Of a stretch of DNA of 64,000 nucleotides, positions 54,273 through 63,580 are shown piece after piece (position 1 is the stretch's first letter; each line of letters opens with the position of its first letter). The notes beneath the pieces are model-generated. The model had not been told where the DNA came from. It did not search any database and saw nothing but the letters and a program-made list of their open reading frames with translations. Made by a program: the position numbers and the translations under genes. The DNA comes from CAVSUZ01 sp963834715 (GTDB taxonomy: Bacteria > Pseudomonadota > Alphaproteobacteria > Acetobacterales > Acetobacteraceae): positions 496,001-560,000 of the forward strand of contig CAWIDE010000022.1 of assembly GCA_963834715.1 (NCBI GenBank). Direction: 5' to 3'.

Positions 54273-55242
54273 ATGCTGCCACCGAGGAACGAGCTGACGA
54301 TCTGCTTTGCCCATGTGGCGTATCAAATGCAGGCGCGGTTCGAAGCCAGGGACACGGGGATCAGGTGCTTCGAGCTTCGCACTCCGGAGGAGCTGCGGCA
54401 GCGGATCGGCGAAGCGGACGTGCTATGCGTTTCCATGATTTGGCGGAACGAACTGCTGGAGTCCGCGAAGCGGCTGCGGTTCATTCAATCGATCAGCGCC
54501 GGTGTGGATCAGTATGACCGGGGCGAGGTTGGCGGCAGCCGGGGTCCGGCTGGCGAGCGCCGCCGGCGCGAATGCGCGAGCGGTGGCCGAGCATGCGTTG
54601 GCGATGATCCTGGCACTCGCCCGGCGCCTACCAGAGGCGCGCGACAGTCAGGCTCGCCGGGTATGGCGGGGAATGATCAGCGACCTGACGCAACGCGAAG
54701 ATGAGCTTGGCGGGAAAACGCTGTTGATCGTTGGCTTGGGCAGGATCGGCGGGCGGCTGGCACAATTGGCCAAGGCGTTCGATATGCGTGTTATCGGGGT
54801 GCGGCGCGAGCCGGCTGCCGGAGCAGGCGCGGCGGATGAGGTGCATGGGCTGGCGGCGCTGCCGGAGCTGCTGCCCACTGGCGATTATGTGGCTTTGACT
54901 TGCCCGCTGACCGCCGAGACGGAGCGGTTGATCCATCGCGAGACGCTGGGGCGCATGAAACCGTCCTCCATCCTCATCAACGTCGCCCGCGGCCGCTGCA
55001 TCGACGAGCCGGCTCTGATCGAAGCGTTGCGCACGGGGCAGATCGCGGCGGCGGGTATCGACACGACCGCCGAGGAGCCGCTGGCTGAGACATCGCCGTT
55101 ATGGGCGATGCCGAGCGTGCTGCTTACGCCGCACACGGCCGGCGAGACGCGCAGGTACGAGGATAACGTGATCGACCTATTGTTGGATAACCTGGACCGG
55201 TTGTGGCGCGGCGAGACGCTGCTTCGAAATCAGGTGGTGTGA
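54273..55242 (+). pseudogene. D-2-hydroxyacid dehydrogenase, frameshifted
   Basis: The first part (54273 to about 54520: NELTICFAHVAYQMQARF...FIQSISAGVDQYD) is in one frame and the rest (RLAAAGVRLASAAGANARAVAEHALAMIL, NAD motif VGLGRIGGRLAQLAKAFDM, NVARGRCIDEPALIEAL with catalytic Arg, LTPHTAGET with the His) in another. The GGGG at 54520-54523 is the probable site. GGAGGAAGG precedes the ATG. It heads a strand with an aminotransferase and a dioxygenase. Confidence 0.87.
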
Positions 55243-55266
55243 GCGGAAACTCAAGGAAAAACGTGG

Positions 55267-56502
55267 ATGGAGAGGTTGGATATAACCGCGCGGCTTGTGC
55301 CAGGACTGGTTGAACCCGCGGTGAAATTCGGCGGCTTTCTGCCCTACAACTTTATCGGCGGCCACAATGATCCTGTGCTCATCCCGGTCGAGGCACTGAT
55401 CGAAGCGACCGCCTCTGTGCTGCGGCGAGAGGGTCAGAAGCTCGCGATGTATAATCTCGGGCAGGGGCCACAGGGATTTGTAGCGCTTCGGGAGTTTGTG
55501 GCGGCAAAATCACGAGAACGCCGCGGCATGAAGGTATCCGCAGACGATGTGCTGATCACCACCGGGTCGGGGCAGGGGATCGATATCGTCTCCCGGTTGT
55601 TGATCAGTCCCGGGGATACGGTGTTGCTGGAGGAATTCTGCTACTCCGGAGCGATCAACCGGTTTCGGAAGCTGGGTGCGAAACTGGTCGGCCTGCCGCT
55701 GGACGAGCAGGGAATACGCATAGATCGGCTTGGGCACATTTTGGAGGATTTGAAACGACACGGAATCATGCCAAAGTTTCTTTACACGATCCCGACGATA
55801 CAAAATCCTACCGGCTCGATCTTACCGCTGGACAGACGCCACGCGCTGCTGCAGTTGACGCAAGCATACGGCGTACCGGTCTTCGAAGACGAATGCTACG
55901 CCGACCTGCTCTGGCACAATATAGATGCGCCGCCTGCATTATACGCTTTAAAACCAGATCAGGTGATCCATATCGGGTCATTTTCGAAGTCTTTGGCACC
56001 AGCGCTGCGCGTCGGCTACGCGATTGCAGAGTGGCCGGTGCTACGGCACCTGATCGCGAACAAGGGCGACAGCGGTACCGGGGCATTGGATCAGATGATT
56101 GTAGCGGAGTATTTCGGCCGTTATTTCGCCGAGCATGTGGAGGAGTTATCGGCCGGACTGCGGGACAAGCTTGATACGATGCAGGAGGCCGTGGAACGGG
56201 AGTTTGGGACCTGGATGGAGACATGGCGCCCGCACGGTGGGATATTTCTCTGGATGAAGCTGCCGGACCAGGTGGATGTGCGAACGCTGGTTAAGCCGGC
56301 AGCGGATCGCGGGATCGCATTCAATCCAGGCCCCGAATGGGCAGTGGACGGCGAAACGGCGAAGTCGCATTTGCGACTGTGTTTTGCGTTGCCCTCCAAG
56401 CAGGCGATCCGGGATGGGGTCGCGGCTTTTGCCCGGGTCTGCTATGAACAGACCGGTATTCCGCAGCAGAGTGCGAACATCCTCCATGGAGGGGGGCCAT
56501 GA
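55267..56502 (+). CDS. PLP-dependent aminotransferase (fold type I)
   Basis: 411 aa. The PLP lysine is in HIGSFSKSLAPALRVGY, the pyridine Asp in VFEDECYADLLW and the phosphate-loop region in ITTGSGQGIDIVSRLL. C-terminal Arg is in LRLCFA. It resembles 2-aminoadipate-type and MocR-associated transaminases without the regulator domain. It is intact and overlaps the next gene by 4 bases (ATGA). The amino substrate is unknown. Confidence 0.93.
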   Translation: MERLDITARLVPGLVEPAVKFGGFLPYNFIGGHNDPVLIPVEALIEATASVLRREGQKLAMYNLGQGPQGFVALREFVAAKSRERRGMKVSADDVLITTGSGQGIDIVSRLLISPGDTVLLEEFCYSGAINRFRKLGAKLVGLPLDEQGIRIDRLGHILEDLKRHGIMPKFLYTIPTIQNPTGSILPLDRRHALLQLTQAYGVPVFEDECYADLLWHNIDAPPALYALKPDQVIHIGSFSKSLAPALRVGYAIAEWPVLRHLIANKGDSGTGALDQMIVAEYFGRYFAEHVEELSAGLRDKLDTMQEAVEREFGTWMETWRPHGGIFLWMKLPDQVDVRTLVKPAADRGIAFNPGPEWAVDGETAKSHLRLCFALPSKQAIRDGVAAFARVCYEQTGIPQQSANILHGGGP

Positions 56503-57386
56503 TTCTGGACAACGAAGCGCAGGTAACCAATGCGGTTATGGAGGCGCTGGTTGGGACGCCGGATTCTCGGTTGCGCGAAGTGATGACGAGTTTGGTGCGG
56601 CACGTGCACGCGTTTCTGCGCGAAGTGCGGCCAACGGAGGAAGAGTACTACGCTGGCCTTAAGTTCATTGGGGAACTGGGGAAGCACACAGGCGCCGACC
56701 GGAACGAGACGATCATCGCAGCGGATACGCTCGGGTTTTCGACTCTTGCGACATTGCTGAATAATACGATTGCTTCGCATCGAACCGATCCCGCACTGCT
56801 GGGACCGTTCTGGCGGAAGAATGCGCCCCGGCGGGAAAATGGAGATTCAATCGTATACTCGGACACGCCTGGGTCAGCAGTGTTCGTCAGAGGTAGGGTG
56901 CTGGACACAAATGAAAAACCGCTAGCCGGTGCAGAGGTTGATGTATGGCACGCCTCGCCGGTTGGTTTCTACGAGAATCAGGATCCGGAGCAGGCGGAAT
57001 ATAACTTACGAGGATTGTTTACGACGGATGCAGAGGGAAGATATTCATTCCGGACGGTAAAGCCGGCGGGTTATCCCGTCCCGATGGATGGCCCGGTTGG
57101 CCAGTTGCTCCGCGCAACCAACAGGCATCCGTACCGCCCTGCTCATTTCCATTTCATGGTCACGCATCCGGGTTATCGGACACTGATCACCCAGGTTTTT
57201 GCGGATGATGACGAACATCTGACAAGCGATGTGACGTTCAGCGTGGTGCGGTCACTAGTCGGGAAGTTCGTCAAGCAGACCGGTAAGCCGCCTGCGGACG
57301 ATATCGAGGGCGAGTGGTATACGCTGCATTACGATTTGTATCTGCAGCCTGGGGAGATGCGGATTCCGGAGGCGCCAATCCCGTAA
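56499..57386 (+). CDS. Intradiol ring-cleavage dioxygenase (hydroxyquinol/catechol 1,2-type)
   Basis: 295 aa. An N-terminal dimerisation domain (TSLVRHVHAFLREVRPTEEEYYAGLKF) is followed by the catalytic barrel with the four non-haem Fe(III) ligands Tyr158 (GFYEN), Tyr192 (GYPVP), His216 and His218 (PAHFHF). FWRKNAPRRENG and LPTDAEGRY-like LFTTDAEGRYSFRTVKP match the hydroxyquinol 1,2-dioxygenase group. It would cleave a catechol or hydroxyquinol to a muconate. Coupled to the aminotransferase by ATGA. Intact. Confidence 0.9.
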   Translation: MILDNEAQVTNAVMEALVGTPDSRLREVMTSLVRHVHAFLREVRPTEEEYYAGLKFIGELGKHTGADRNETIIAADTLGFSTLATLLNNTIASHRTDPALLGPFWRKNAPRRENGDSIVYSDTPGSAVFVRGRVLDTNEKPLAGAEVDVWHASPVGFYENQDPEQAEYNLRGLFTTDAEGRYSFRTVKPAGYPVPMDGPVGQLLRATNRHPYRPAHFHFMVTHPGYRTLITQVFADDDEHLTSDVTFSVVRSLVGKFVKQTGKPPADDIEGEWYTLHYDLYLQPGEMRIPEAPIP

Positions 57387-57404
57387 TGCGTCTTTCTTAT
57401 CCAA

Positions 57405-58635
57405 AGCGCTGTGGCGAACACGACATCATGGACTCAGCATTCCCTACCCACGAAGGAGACCGACGACATTCCGAGCAGTTGGCGCCGCAAGCGTTAACCC
57501 GAGATGTCCATGTCCAAAAGCATAGATGATACGATCGCTGTTGCGGGCACGACCCAAAACCGGCAAAGAGTCCGGGAGCGATGGCCGAAACCCCATCCAT
57601 TCGGATGTAGGGCTGGCAGATCGACCAGAAGAGTTCGCGCCGCAAGATCGAGAAGGACGTGCCGACGCGGATCGGCGTGCCGATGCAGGCCGCCTAGCTC
57701 AACCGTGCCGGCGGCGCGCAGCCGGTTTGCCATAGGTGTCAAATAGACGCCAAATTCCGCCGCGCACGCGGGGCGCGACAACGGAAGTTTCTGTATTCCG
57801 TATTCGACATGATAACCGCGCTCGGTATCGAGTGGAATATGGTCGCCGGCCTGACGCGCCAGGGGGCGAGACCAAGCGCCGGCGGCGATGATAACTCGGT
57901 TGGTGTCGACGGAAACGCCGGGCGCATTCAGTTTAATTTTGTCACGGTAGGGCTGTAGCGATTGAATCCGTGCGGTGAGTGACCGCATGCCGCGTGCTCC
58001 GGCAGCCGTGCGGAGTCGGGACAGCATCTCCGGCGGATCCACGATGTGTGCCGCATCGGGAAAGAATACACCCGGCCGGGGCACGTTTTGCAGGGCCGGC
58101 TCCATCCACATCGCCTCCTCGGGACCGATGACGAGTTCCCGGACATTACCAGCCTTCCGCTGGGCTTGGTCCCACTGCGTAGCCGCGAATGCGGACTGAC
58201 TGGGGAATACGTACAGACAACCATTTACCCGCAGCAGATCCGCGACGCCAGCGGCTGCGGCGAGTTCATGCCAGGCGGCAAGTGAATCGTGCAGCTATAA
58301 AGCCAATGCCGCCGCGTTGGCGCGCGCTTGGGGTGGCAGCGATTGCCGCACGAACCGGATCAGCCACGGCGTGAGGGCGGGCAGCGCCGCCCATCGCATG
58401 GCCAACGGGCTGTCCGCATGCGCCAGAAGGTGCGGCAGACTTCGTAGCGTAGTCGGTGACCCAACCGGTACGCAGTTGAACGGGGCGATTGCGCCAGCAT
58501 TGCCCGCCGAAGCTTTGACCGGGTGCAGATCGGCATCGATCGAGAGGACATCATGTCTTCCTCGACAAGCCGGAACGCCGTTGCGAGCCCGATGATACCC
58601 GCGCCAATCACGGCGATTTCCGCTTCCTGATGCAC
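57405..58635 (-). pseudogene. DadA-like FAD amino acid dehydrogenase, several frameshifts
   Basis: The FAD motif is VIGAGIIGLATAFRLVEED (GTG start 58635). LSIDADLHPVKASAGNAGAIAPF follows in a second frame, then GVADLLRVNGCLYVFPSQ to ERGYHVEYG in a third and PDSLPVLGRARNSDRIIYAFGHGHLGLTLAAPTARNV in a fourth. At least three one-base changes are needed near 58560, 58290 and 57600. It lies 17 bases after the MocR gene and may be its target. Product: oxidation of a D-amino acid or related amine. Confidence 0.87.
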
Positions 58636-58652
58636 GGCGAGCTCCGCCCGCC

Positions 58653-60062
58653 TCAAGCCACGTCATTGAGATGAAGATGGCCCGAGCCCATCAGCTCCGC
58701 GATAATCTCCAGCGCCCGGCGCAAGTCGTCGCGCGATCGCGCGGCTCCGACGTTGATGCGGACCGCATCCCGTGTGCCGTTTCGGCCGACGGCGAATGCG
58801 TCACTGCCTAGCACGCGCACTCCATTGCGCAAGCAGACGCGGGCGAAGGTGTGGTCGCGCCAGGGATCGGGCAAATGCACCCAGGCATGCGTCGAGGCTT
58901 CGTGGGTCTGGATATCGAAGTGACCGAGCACCCTTTGCAAGAGAAGTTGACGTAGCCGCAGCTCCTCCCGTTGCTGCGCCACAAGCTCGCCAATGACGCC
59001 CTCTTCCAGCAGCACGGTGGCGATCAAGGCTGATAGCGGACTAATGCACCAGCAGTCGATCCGCAGCATGGCCGCAACCTGTGCTACCAAAGCGCGCGGC
59101 GCGGCTATGAACCCGATGCGCAGTCCCGGAGCCACACATTTTGAGAACCCGCTAATGTGAACCGTAAGCTCGGGTTCAAGCATGGCAAACGACAACAGTC
59201 GTTCTTCAAGCAACGGCCTATACACATCATCTTCGATGATCAGGACGTTATGCCGCCGGACAATCTTGACAATCGCCTGGCGACGCTCCTCCGGCAATGT
59301 CGCCGTCGTCGGATTGTGCAGGCTCGGCACCAGAAAGATTGCGCGTGGCACAGACTCCTCGCAGGCCTTCTCAAGTGCATTCGGCAGCACGCCTTGGCGA
59401 TCCATGGCGAGGCCGCGCAGCTTGACACCGCGGGACAGGCACAGCGCCTTGATTCCCTGATAGGTGACCGCATCGGCCAGCAAAACGTCGCCGGGCTGGG
59501 TAGTGGCGGCAAGGACGCAGGCCAGCGCATGCTGAGCCCCCTCTGTGACGAGAATCCGCCCAGGGTCGCCGTCTCCTGCAACCGGGGCCAACCACGCGGC
59601 CGCGGCCTGCCGTGCCCAAAGCGGGCCCTCTGGCAACTGATAATCCTGCACCCCGGGATAGCGCTTATCCTTCGGCAGGCGCGGCAGATAGTTGGCCAGC
59701 GCTTCGGCATAGCCCGAGGTCACGGGCCGGTTGACGGAAAGATCGATTAGTCCGGATTCATCCGTCGGTGCCGAGTTGAACCCCTGCTCATCGCGGCGGT
59801 CCGGCGTCGCAACTATGGTGCCGCGGCCCGGCCGTCCAATCACGAGACCGCGCTGCTGCAAGGCTGAAAGCGCCCGCGTCACGGTCGTGACATTGAGGCC
59901 GACGCTCCTGGCGATTTCGCGCTGCGGCGGCAACCGCTCGCCCGCGGCCAACTCACCCTGGGCGATCAGTTCGGCGATAGCGTCCACCAACTGCCGATAG
60001 AGCGGGTGCGGGCCGCCTGGTAGGCGCAGGGTGTCGAGGAGGGAAGAAGGTTCGGCGCTCAT
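58653..60062 (-). CDS. MocR-type regulator (GntR HTH fused to aminotransferase)
   Basis: 469 aa. The N-terminal winged helix (HPLYRQLVDAIAELIAQGELAAGERLPPQREIARSVGLNVTTVTRAL) is joined to a PLP aminotransferase-like domain with LVPSLHNPTTATLPEERR, LIIEDDVYRPLL and the PLP lysine in ISGFSKCVAPGLRIGF. MocR proteins sense PLP adducts of amino compounds. It is intact and lies between the broken dadA-like gene and the divergent ABC transporter, so it probably controlled both. Confidence 0.94.
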   Translation of the reverse strand: MSAEPSSLLDTLRLPGGPHPLYRQLVDAIAELIAQGELAAGERLPPQREIARSVGLNVTTVTRALSALQQRGLVIGRPGRGTIVATPDRRDEQGFNSAPTDESGLIDLSVNRPVTSGYAEALANYLPRLPKDKRYPGVQDYQLPEGPLWARQAAAAWLAPVAGDGDPGRILVTEGAQHALACVLAATTQPGDVLLADAVTYQGIKALCLSRGVKLRGLAMDRQGVLPNALEKACEESVPRAIFLVPSLHNPTTATLPEERRQAIVKIVRRHNVLIIEDDVYRPLLEERLLSFAMLEPELTVHISGFSKCVAPGLRIGFIAAPRALVAQVAAMLRIDCWCISPLSALIATVLLEEGVIGELVAQQREELRLRQLLLQRVLGHFDIQTHEASTHAWVHLPDPWRDHTFARVCLRNGVRVLGSDAFAVGRNGTRDAVRINVGAARSRDDLRRALEIIAELMGSGHLHLNDVA

Positions 60063-60498
60063 GTCGCTTATTCAAAGATCATGACGTCTATATAACACAT
60101 TGTACGCCAAGACAAACTCGCCTCTTTTGGTTAATACTTTGTAATATAATGGCTTATATGGTGCTCGGCCGAACCCAAACGACGCTGTGGTCGAGAATAA
60201 CTTTCGCGTAAAGTCAAGCGATTATGCCATTCTTCGCTGTTTTTCCGCAGCGCAGGGCAGCCATACGAAAACGGGTTAACCCACTAATTTGACGACTTGT
60301 ATGGTCATACAATCAGCCGAATGTCCTGGATTGGACGGAGTTGCTGCCCCGTACATGGAACTAGGCCGCTGGCTGAACTAACCCGGCAGGAGGCGCGACT
60401 TGCTCCGTTGGAATCGTAATAAATTCGCAAGCGCTGCCGTGACGGCCCGTTTCATCTGTTCTTTTTTGTCGGATTCGCAGTCAATGGAGGCCATCAGA
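60063..60498. promoter_or_regulatory. Divergent promoter region between mocR and the ABC transporter
   Basis: No gene. It is clearly AT-richer than the surroundings, for example TATATAACACATTG at 60090-60103 and TTTGTAATATAATGG at 60139-60153. It contains the palindrome listed at 60297-60312. Confidence 0.55.
60297..60312. promoter_or_regulatory. Candidate GntR-type operator
   Basis: TTGTATG-GT-CATACAA has perfect 7-bp arms. This resembles GntR-family sites with the TNGT...ACNA core. It lies about 190 bases upstream of the substrate-binding protein gene. Confidence 0.5.
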
Positions 60499-61467
60499 AT
60501 GAGCACGTCCGCAACGTCCCGATGTGACCGGCGGCAGTCGTTCCCCTGCCGGGCAGCCAGCGACAGCCGCCGGGCCGGATCGCTGGCAGCGGTTCTGCTT
60601 GCGGCGGCCTCGTTGGCAACCGGTAGCACCGCCTGGGCTGCAAGGCCGAGCGACTACAACACGATCGACCCCGGGGTGATGAAGGGTGGCGATCGAGCCG
60701 TACATGCCATACACCGCCATCGACAACGGCAAACTTGTCGGATTGGATAGCGACATCCTGGAAGCAGTGGCCCAGAAACTGGGCCTGAAGCTCGAGCCAA
60801 AGATCACCGACTTCACCGGTATGCTGGCCTCGGTTCAGGCACGCCGGGTCGATATCTCGATCGGCGGCATAGCGTGGTCCGCCGCCCGGCAAAAGGTCGG
60901 GCTGTTTACCGATCCGCCCTATTATTCCCCCCGGCTATAGCCGTGCATGGAAAAGCCAATTATCCGGACATCGCCAGCCTGGAAGGAAAGACGCTCGGCA
61001 CCGTCACAGGCTATGTTTGGGTCAAGGGGATACAGGAAGTGCCTGGTGCTACCGCGCGCACGTACCCGAACGCGAACGGGGTGTTCCAGGATCTCGCTGC
61101 CGGTCGGATCGATGTAGGCTTCCTCGATTCTCTGCTGATCATCTATGAACAGCATGAGCGTCCCAACATGCCGTTCAGAATCGAGTATCTTAAGCCGCCA
61201 AGCGCCGCGGAATTGGCAAAACATCCTGACTTCAAATATTTCGAACCTTACATGACTGCATTCTACCTGCCCAAAGAAGAGCCAAAACTGGAGCAGGCGG
61301 TCTCCGCGCAGATAGATGTCATGTATAAAAACGGCGAGCTTGCCAAGCTAATCGCCAAATGGGGTGGCGATCCCAAGGAATTTCTCATTCCTTCGCCGGA
61401 TATGGCGGCGCAGCGCCGCGGCGTGGATCGGCCGCAGGACTGGAAGCCTCCTACTATCGGTAACTGA
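60499..61467 (+). pseudogene. Amino acid ABC transporter substrate-binding protein, two frameshifts
   Basis: ATG 60499 has GGAGG upstream, followed by a signal (LAAVLLAAASLATGSTAWA). The reading then moves to YMPYTAIDNGKLVGLDSDILEAVAQKLGLKLEPKITDFTGMLASVQARRVDIS in a second frame and PAIAVHGKANYPDIASLEGKTLGTVTG in a third. Changes are near 60685-60695 and 60930-60940. It is a bacterial SBP family 3 protein (polar or other amino acids). Confidence 0.88.
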
Positions 61468-61489
61468 TTGAAAAAGGGAGGCAACCAAG

Positions 61490-62222
61490 ATGTCGTTCTT
61501 CTCTGGACTGTTCCAGGTGCAGTGGTCCCAGTACCTGGGGGGTTCTTGAATTAGGGCTGCTGAGAACGCTTGGATACACCGCTGCCAGCTTCATCGGCGC
61601 TTCCGCGCTTGGATTGTTGCTGGCGCTCGTGCGATTGAGCCCGGTCAAACTGGTGCGGGTACCGGCATCGATCTATACTGAAGTCTTCAAAAACATCCCG
61701 CTGCTTGCGATCATCTTCCTGACGGATTTCGGGCTGCCATCGGTTGGCGTGAAATTCAACGTGTTCAGGGCGGGAGTACTGAGTATCGTCCTCTTTTACG
61801 CCGCCTACTTATCGGAGATATTTCGTGCGGCGATCGCCGGGGTACACCCGGGACAGCGAGAAGCGGCCCACGCGCTCGGGCTCAGCAAAGGAACGACGTT
61901 TGGGCAGGTGACTCTGCCACAAGCGTTACGCATAGCGCTCCCAGGCACCAACACGATGTTAGTTGATCTGTTGAAATCCACATCGTTGCTGGTGACAATC
62001 TCAGCCGCCGAGTTGATGACCCAGGGTCAGATCATCGCCTCGGAGACGTTTCAGGCGCTCGAGGTCTACCTGGTGATCGCCGCTATTTACTTCATGGTGT
62101 GCTACCCCCTCTCTCAAAGCCTGCTTTGGCTGGAGCGCAACATACGGGCGGGCGTCCCGCTGTCTCTCGGCCGCCGGCGGCGGCTGAAGCTTGCCACTAC
62201 ACTGCTCGCGCAGGGAGTATAA
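61490..62222 (+). pseudogene. Amino acid ABC transporter permease, frameshifted
   Basis: The start MSFFSGLFQVQWSQYLG (after GGGAGG) runs out of frame at the G6 run 61537-61542. With one G fewer it continues VLELGLLRTLGYTAASF into the open frame that ends at 62222. EVFKNIPLLAIIF, AHALGLSKGTTFGQVTLPQALRIALP is the ATPase-contact loop. HisM/GlnP-type. It could still be partly translated from a downstream start. Confidence 0.87.
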
Positions 62223-62225
62223 GCG

Positions 62226-63022
62226 ATGTTGGCATCGACAGTGGCGAACGCAAACGCAGAGGCCCCGGCGCAGGAAGCGCAGCTTATCTGCATCAGGGAA
62301 CTCCGAAAGTCCTTCGACGGGCGAGTGGTGTTGGACCGCGTCGATCTGGACGTGCCGAAAGGCAGCATCGTGAGCATCATCGGCCAAAGCGGTGGCGGTA
62401 AAACCACGCTCATGCGCTGCGTGAACCTGCTCGAACTTCCCGATGACGGGCTGATAACCATCGACAAGCAACCGATCTTCTCGGAAGGGCGAGTGGTCTG
62501 CCGCAACCTCGCGCGCTTGCGCCAGCAGGTCGGCATGGTGTTCCAGCGCTTCTATCTGTTCCCGCACCTCACCGCAGTGGAAAACGTTGTTCTTGCTCAG
62601 ATGCACGCGGCGCGCGCCCCCGAGCGGGAGGCGGTCGCGCGGGCTGTCGAGTATTGACTACCGTTGGCCTCAGACACCGGGCCATGGCGTACCCTGAGCA
62701 GATGTCGGGCGGCGAACAGCAACGCGTTGCAATCGCCCGCGCGCTGGCGCTGGGACCCGCCGTGCTGCTATTCGACGAGCCCACATCCGCCCTCGATCCA
62801 GAGTCCACTGGCGACGTTCTGCGGGTCATGCGCAAGCTGGCGAAAGACGGCATGACAATGATCCTTGTGACGCACGAACTTCCATTTGCACGGGAAGTGT
62901 CCGATTGGATCGTATTTATCGATCGCGGAAGCATCGTTGAGCAGGGACGGCCGACGGATGTTCTCGATCATCCGCGAGAGCAACGCACAGCGTCGTACGT
63001 GGCACACTACTCGGCGCATTAA
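62226..63022 (+). pseudogene. Amino acid ABC transporter ATPase, frameshifted
   Basis: The first part (62226-62657) has Walker A IIGQSGGGKTTLMRC and the Q-loop VGMVFQRFYLFPH. The second (to 63022) has the signature QMSGGEQQRVAIARAL, Walker B VLLFDEPTSALDPE and the H-loop VTHELPFAREV. They are in different frames, joined near 62650-62657 where one missing base would restore AVELLTTVGL. GlnQ-like. The whole transporter is therefore broken at least four times. Confidence 0.88.
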
Positions 63023-63033
63023 CTGCTAGCCGA

Positions 63034-63580
63034 ATGTATTCCGCGACGATCAGAGGACGGCGCCATCACTTCCCCGATCTCGCCTCGTTGATGGCGCAGG
63101 CGTCCCCGCTGCGGAGCGGCGACGTCCTGGCAGGATTGGCAGCGGAAACGGAAGAGACTCGCGTTGCCGCCCAGTTTGCGCTCGCCGATCTGCCGCTCCG
63201 CACGCTTCTCAATGAGCATGTCGTCCCCAACGAGATCGACGAAGTAACGCGATTGATTGTGGATACGCATGACGCGAACGCGTTCGCATCGATAGCCCAT
63301 CTCACGGTTGGCGGTTTTCGTGACTGGCTATTATCGGACGACGCCACATCGGATGTTCTCGCAGCGCTAGCCCCTGGGATCACGCCCGAGATGGCCGCAG
63401 CCGCCAGCAAAATCAGCCGCATCCAGGATTTGATGCTGATAGCCGCGAAATGCCACGTGGTGACACGGTTCTGCGACACGGTCGGCCTGCCGGGCCGCCT
63501 GTCCACGCGGCTGCAACCAAATCACCCGACAGACGATCCACATGGGATCGCCGCGAGTATCCTGGATGGCTTGCTTCTAG
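63034..63580 (+). pseudogene. eutB: Ethanolamine ammonia-lyase large subunit, N-terminal fragment
   Basis: The first 180 codons match EutB: GRRHHFPDLASLMAQASPLRSGD, ERVAAQ-like TRVAAQFALADLPLRTLLNEHVVPNEIDEVTRLIVDTHD, HLTVGGFRDWLLSD, and RLQPNHPTDDPHGIAASILDG. The gene is cut after SILDGLL by an IS5-type element. EutB with EutC splits ethanolamine using adenosylcobalamin. It lies 12 bases after the broken ABC transporter, so these could have been one uptake and degradation operon. The remaining part is beyond the window or lost. Confidence 0.88.

Noticed and set aside
61537..61542. G6 run in the permease as a programmed frameshift site
   Set aside because: There is no upstream Shine-Dalgarno stimulator at the right spacing, and neighbouring genes are broken at unrelated sites, so a simple indel is more likely.
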